From Brevundimonas sp. (GTDB lineage Bacteria > Pseudomonadota > Alphaproteobacteria > Caulobacterales > Caulobacteraceae): a stretch of 7,629 nucleotides of DNA. The first letter of the stretch is position 1, and every line of letters starts with the position of its first letter. The position numbers were made by a program, and so were the translations under genes. The stretch lies in assembly GCF_031082345.1 (NCBI RefSeq), contig NZ_JAVHLH010000028.1:1-7629 (forward strand). The letters run 5' to 3'. This document shows positions 5,438 through 7,629 of the stretch, piece after piece. A model generated the notes under the pieces. It had not been told where the DNA came from. It searched no databases and worked only from the letters and a program-made list of their open reading frames with translations.

Positions 5438-5454
5438 CGTCAACCCCGTTGACG
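5438..5454. promoter_or_regulatory. Perfect inverted repeat CGTCAAC-CCC-GTTGACG upstream of nrdA
   Basis: Arms of 7 bp (5438-5444 and 5448-5454) surround a 3-bp spacer in the divergent region between the PAP2 gene and nrdA. It lies 17 bp upstream of the first NrdR-like box. The symmetry and position suggest an operator for an unidentified regulator, or a chance palindrome overlapping a TTGACG -35-like element (5449-5454). A GANTC methylation site (5419-5423) lies just upstream. I do not match it to a known consensus. Confidence 0.35.
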
Positions 5455-5455
5455 G

Positions 5456-5483
5456 TTGGTTAGCCATCTGCGCCCCATATGTG
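5456..5483 (+). promoter_or_regulatory. Possible sigma-70-type promoter for nrdA
   Basis: TTGGTT (5456-5461) and TATGTG (5478-5483) are separated by 16 bp and could serve as -35 and -10. The -10 would lie within the first NrdR-like box, which fits the usual way NrdR blocks transcription. Both hexamers are imperfect and promoters of this GC-rich group are hard to recognise by eye. Confidence 0.25.
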
Positions 5484-5487
5484 GGCT
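5472..5487. promoter_or_regulatory. NrdR-box-like operator 1
   Basis: GCCCCATATGTGGGCT matches the NrdR consensus as I recall it (acaCwAtATaTwGtgt) at all six most conserved positions: C4, A6, A8, T9, T11 and G13. On its own it is a modest match because the flanks are G/C. Its weight comes from position, upstream of a ribonucleotide reductase gene, and from a second box exactly 31 bp downstream. Confidence 0.65.
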
Positions 5488-5502
5488 TGGGGAGCGCTTC
5501 GG

Positions 5503-5518
5503 CCACTAGATGATGTGG
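5503..5518. promoter_or_regulatory. NrdR-box-like operator 2
   Basis: CCACTAGATGATGTGG matches the recalled NrdR consensus at 11 of 16 positions, including CACTA on the left arm and TGTG on the right. Of the six most conserved positions only T11 is changed. It starts 31 bp after box 1 (15-bp spacer), about three helical turns, which is the arrangement known for tandem NrdR boxes bound cooperatively. NrdR is a nucleotide-sensing repressor with a zinc finger and an ATP-cone; with dATP it would shut off nrdA. The nrdA start codon is 48 bp downstream. Confidence 0.72.
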
Positions 5519-5566
5519 TCGGAAGCGCGAATGACTTAACACGATCAGTTCAGGGCAGTGACCATT

Positions 5567-7450
5567 ATGGCCGGCGGCGAAGCGTTGAAGACAGTGGATT
5601 TCCAGTCGGTTGCGGCTGCGGACGCCGCTGATCGACCCCACCTCCAGGTGGTGCCCTCGATCCAGCTCGACCGGTCGCGCGACGACCTGCTGACCGACTT
5701 CGGCAAGAAGACGCTGGAGGATCGTTACCTGCTGCCCGGCGAGAGCTACCAGGACATGTTCGCCCGGGTCGCCAACGCCTATGCCGACGACGCCGAGCAC
5801 GCCCAGCGCGTCTACGACTATATGTCGAAGCTGTGGTTCATGCCGGCCACCCCGGTGCTGTCCAACGGCGGCGCCGACCGCGGCCTGCCCATCTCCTGCT
5901 TCCTCAACGCCGTCGGCGACAGCCTCGACGGCATCCAGAGCGTCTGGAACGAGAACGTCGCCCTCGCCTCGAACGGCGGCGGCATCGGCACCTACTGGGG
6001 CGGCGTCCGCTCCATCGGCGAGAAGGTCAAGGGCGCCGGCCAGACCTCGGGCATCATCCCCTTCATCCGCGTCATGGACTCCCTGACCCTGGCCATCAGC
6101 CAGGGTTCGCTGCGCCGCGGCTCGGCGGCGGTGTACCTCGACGTCCACCACCCCGAGATCGAGGAGTTCCTCGAGATCCGCAAACCCTCGGGCGACTTCA
6201 ACCGCAAGTCCCTGAACCTGCACCACGGCATCAACATCACCGACGAGTTCATGGAGGCGGTCCGCGACGGCAAGTCGTTCAACCTGCTGTCGCCCAAGGA
6301 CAAGGAAGTCCTCAAGACCGTCGACGCCCGCACCCTGTGGCAGAAGATCCTCGAGATCCGCCTGCAGACCGGCGAGCCCTATCTGATCTTCTCCGACACG
6401 GTGAACCGCCAGATGGCGCCGCACCAGCGCGAGCTGGGCCTGTCGGTCAAACAGTCCAACCTGTGCGCCGAGATCATGCTGCACACCGGCCGCGACCACC
6501 TCGGCGTCGACCGCACAGCGGTCTGCTGCCTGTCCTCGGTCAACGCCGAGACCTTCCTCGAATGGCGCGAGGAGCCGAAATTCGTCGAGGACGTCATGCG
6601 CTTCCTCGACAATGTGCTCGAGGACTTCATCCGCCGCGCCCCGCCGGCCATGGCCGCGGCCGTCTATTCCGCCAAGCGCGAACGCTCGGTCGGCCTCGGC
6701 CTGATGGGCTTCCACTCCTTCCTCCAGGCCCAGGGCGTGGCCTTCGAGTCGGCCATGGCCAAGTCGTGGAATATGCGGCTGTTCAAGCACCTGCGCCGCG
6801 AGGCCGACAAGGCCAGCCGCCTGCTGGCCGAAGAGAAGGGCCCCTGCGAGGACGCCGCCGAGCGCGGCGTCATGGAGCGCTTCAGCCACAAGCTGGCCAT
6901 CGCCCCGACCGCCTCGATCTCGATCATCTGCGGCGGAACCAGCGCCGGCATCGAGCCGATCCCGGCCAACATCTACACCCACAAGACCCTGTCCGGCTCC
7001 TTCGCGGTCAAGAACCCCTATCTGGAGAAGGTGCTGGGCTCCAAGGGCGCGGATACCGACATCGTCTGGTCCTCGATCCTCGAGCACGAGGGATCGGTCC
7101 AGCACCTCGACGTCCTCGACGACGAGGAAAAGGCCCTGTTCAAGACCGCCTTCGAGCTGGACCAGCGCTGGGTCGTCGAACTGGCCGCCGACCGCGCCGG
7201 CGAGATCTGCCAGGCCCAGTCGATCAACCTGTTCATCCCGGGCGACGTCGACAAATGGGACCTGCACATGCTGCACTGGCGCGCCTGGGAGACCGGCGTG
7301 AAGTCGCTCTACTACCTGCGCTCCAAGTCGGTTCAGCGCGCCGCCTTCGCCGGGGCCGAGAACAAGGTCGAGGAAGAAATCGACCTCAACCAGCCCGACC
7401 TCTTCAGCGCCGCCCGCACCGACTACGACGAGTGCCTCGCCTGCCAGTAG
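5567..7450 (+). CDS. nrdA: Class I ribonucleoside-diphosphate reductase, alpha (catalytic) subunit
   Basis: This cytosolic enzyme reduces ribonucleoside diphosphates to deoxyribonucleotides for DNA synthesis, together with a beta subunit that supplies the radical. Numbered from ATG 5567 (627 aa), the active-site residues are present: Cys111 (LPISCFLN) and Cys320 (AVCCLSS) as redox pair, Asn298-Cys300-Glu302 (SNLCAEI) with the thiyl-radical Cys, and the radical-relay pair Tyr582-Tyr583 (SLYYLRS), which marks class I. The C-terminal shuttle pair is Cys623/Cys626 in DECLACQ. The protein is about 130 residues shorter than E. coli NrdA, and its first active-site Cys lies about 110 residues earlier, so the N-terminal ATP-cone activity domain is absent. 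GTG 5558 is an alternative start, but its AGGG is only 2 nt away; from ATG 5567 the spacing is 11 nt. Upstream lie two NrdR-like boxes. The partner nrdB is not in the window and may lie downstream. Confidence 0.96.
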   Translation: MAGGEALKTVDFQSVAAADAADRPHLQVVPSIQLDRSRDDLLTDFGKKTLEDRYLLPGESYQDMFARVANAYADDAEHAQRVYDYMSKLWFMPATPVLSNGGADRGLPISCFLNAVGDSLDGIQSVWNENVALASNGGGIGTYWGGVRSIGEKVKGAGQTSGIIPFIRVMDSLTLAISQGSLRRGSAAVYLDVHHPEIEEFLEIRKPSGDFNRKSLNLHHGINITDEFMEAVRDGKSFNLLSPKDKEVLKTVDARTLWQKILEIRLQTGEPYLIFSDTVNRQMAPHQRELGLSVKQSNLCAEIMLHTGRDHLGVDRTAVCCLSSVNAETFLEWREEPKFVEDVMRFLDNVLEDFIRRAPPAMAAAVYSAKRERSVGLGLMGFHSFLQAQGVAFESAMAKSWNMRLFKHLRREADKASRLLAEEKGPCEDAAERGVMERFSHKLAIAPTASISIICGGTSAGIEPIPANIYTHKTLSGSFAVKNPYLEKVLGSKGADTDIVWSSILEHEGSVQHLDVLDDEEKALFKTAFELDQRWVVELAADRAGEICQAQSINLFIPGDVDKWDLHMLHWRAWETGVKSLYYLRSKSVQRAAFAGAENKVEEEIDLNQPDLFSAARTDYDECLACQ

Positions 7451-7483
7451 GCGCAACCGTCTCCTTCCATTGCCAAGGCGATG

Positions 7484-7504
7484 AGGGAGCCCCTCCCTTC
7501 TTTC
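7484..7504 (+). terminator. Candidate intrinsic terminator after nrdA
   Basis: AGGGAG (7484-7489) pairs with CTCCCT (7493-7498) around a CCC loop, followed by the pyrimidine-rich, T-containing run TTCTTTC (7498-7504). It begins 34 bp past the nrdA stop codon. The stem is short and the T-run is interrupted by C, so termination may be partial. If real, nrdA would be largely monocistronic or only attenuated before downstream genes. Confidence 0.45.
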
Positions 7505-7505
7505 G

Positions 7506-7547
7506 TCATCCCGGGGCGAGCGGCGCAGCCGCGCAGACCCCGGGACA
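7506..7547 (+). repeat. REP-like intergenic palindrome
   Basis: TCCCGGGG (7509-7516) pairs with CCCCGGGA (7538-7545), and an inner hairpin GCGGC (7520-7524) / GCCGC (7528-7532) with a GCA loop sits between them. The pattern GTCATCCCGGGG...GACCCCGGGA resembles dispersed intergenic palindromes I have seen in many alphaproteobacterial genomes, though copy number cannot be checked here. It follows the candidate nrdA terminator directly. The remaining bases to 7629 are GC-rich and contain no gene I can support. Confidence 0.7.
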
Positions 7548-7629
7548 AGGCGGCGCGCGCGAGCGCGAAGCTGTCGGGAAATGCCGCCGCTCAAAGCAGC
7601 CTGCCTGAACAGGTCGCCTTCGGCGCCGC

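Noticed and set aside
5369..7594. 741-codon minus-strand open frame antisense to nrdA
   Set aside because: It has no recognisable domain and its composition (Val/Leu/Gly/Asp-rich, low complexity) is what the complement of a GC-rich coding sequence gives. nrdA on the plus strand is unambiguous.
7451..7629. Start of nrdB or another gene after nrdA
   Set aside because: The sequence consists of hairpins and GC-rich filler with no supported start or reading frame; nrdB, if linked, lies beyond the window.

Overview
The window is very GC-rich, densely coded and dominated by G/C third codon positions. The proteins look like those of an alphaproteobacterium, most probably Caulobacterales (Brevundimonas-like). 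The main pointers are the short class I ribonucleotide reductase large chain ending in ECLACQ, the palindromic intergenic repeats, and a 4-TM hypothetical protein of a type I associate with this group. The taxonomic call is inference; there is no rRNA or other marker here.

Layout. 1-461: a compact cassette in which a small DUF559 (Vsr-like nuclease fold) gene on the minus strand sits between two inverted copies of a structured ~50-bp repeat. 465-3043: a minus-strand pair, an ArnT/PMT-like membrane glycosyltransferase followed by hydroxymethylglutaryl-CoA lyase, overlapping by 4 bp. 3140-4398: plus strand, a DPM1-like family 2 glycosyltransferase and then a small four-helix membrane protein. 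4399-4541: a convergent intergenic region with two inverted arrays of a 7-bp tandem repeat. 4539-5354: a minus-strand PAP2-family lipid phosphatase. 5355-5566: a divergent regulatory region with two NrdR-box-like sites exactly 31 bp apart. 5567-7450: nrdA, the class I ribonucleotide reductase catalytic subunit, without an N-terminal ATP-cone. 7451-7629: a candidate terminator, then a REP-like palindrome; nrdB is not in the window.

How the genes fit together. The two glycosyltransferases, the 4-TM protein and the PAP2 phosphatase could form an envelope or lipid-carrier module: the GT2 would charge a polyprenyl phosphate, the ArnT-like enzyme would use the charged lipid in the periplasm, and the PAP2 protein would recycle or trim lipid phosphates. 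This is inferred from families and proximity. The HMG-CoA lyase (leucine catabolism) is an odd partner for the ArnT-like gene. nrdA is a separate unit, apparently under NrdR control.

Most worth following up: the DUF559 gene framed by inverted hairpin repeats that also supply its translation start signals; the inverted heptanucleotide arrays; and the tandem NrdR boxes in front of an ATP-cone-less NrdA.
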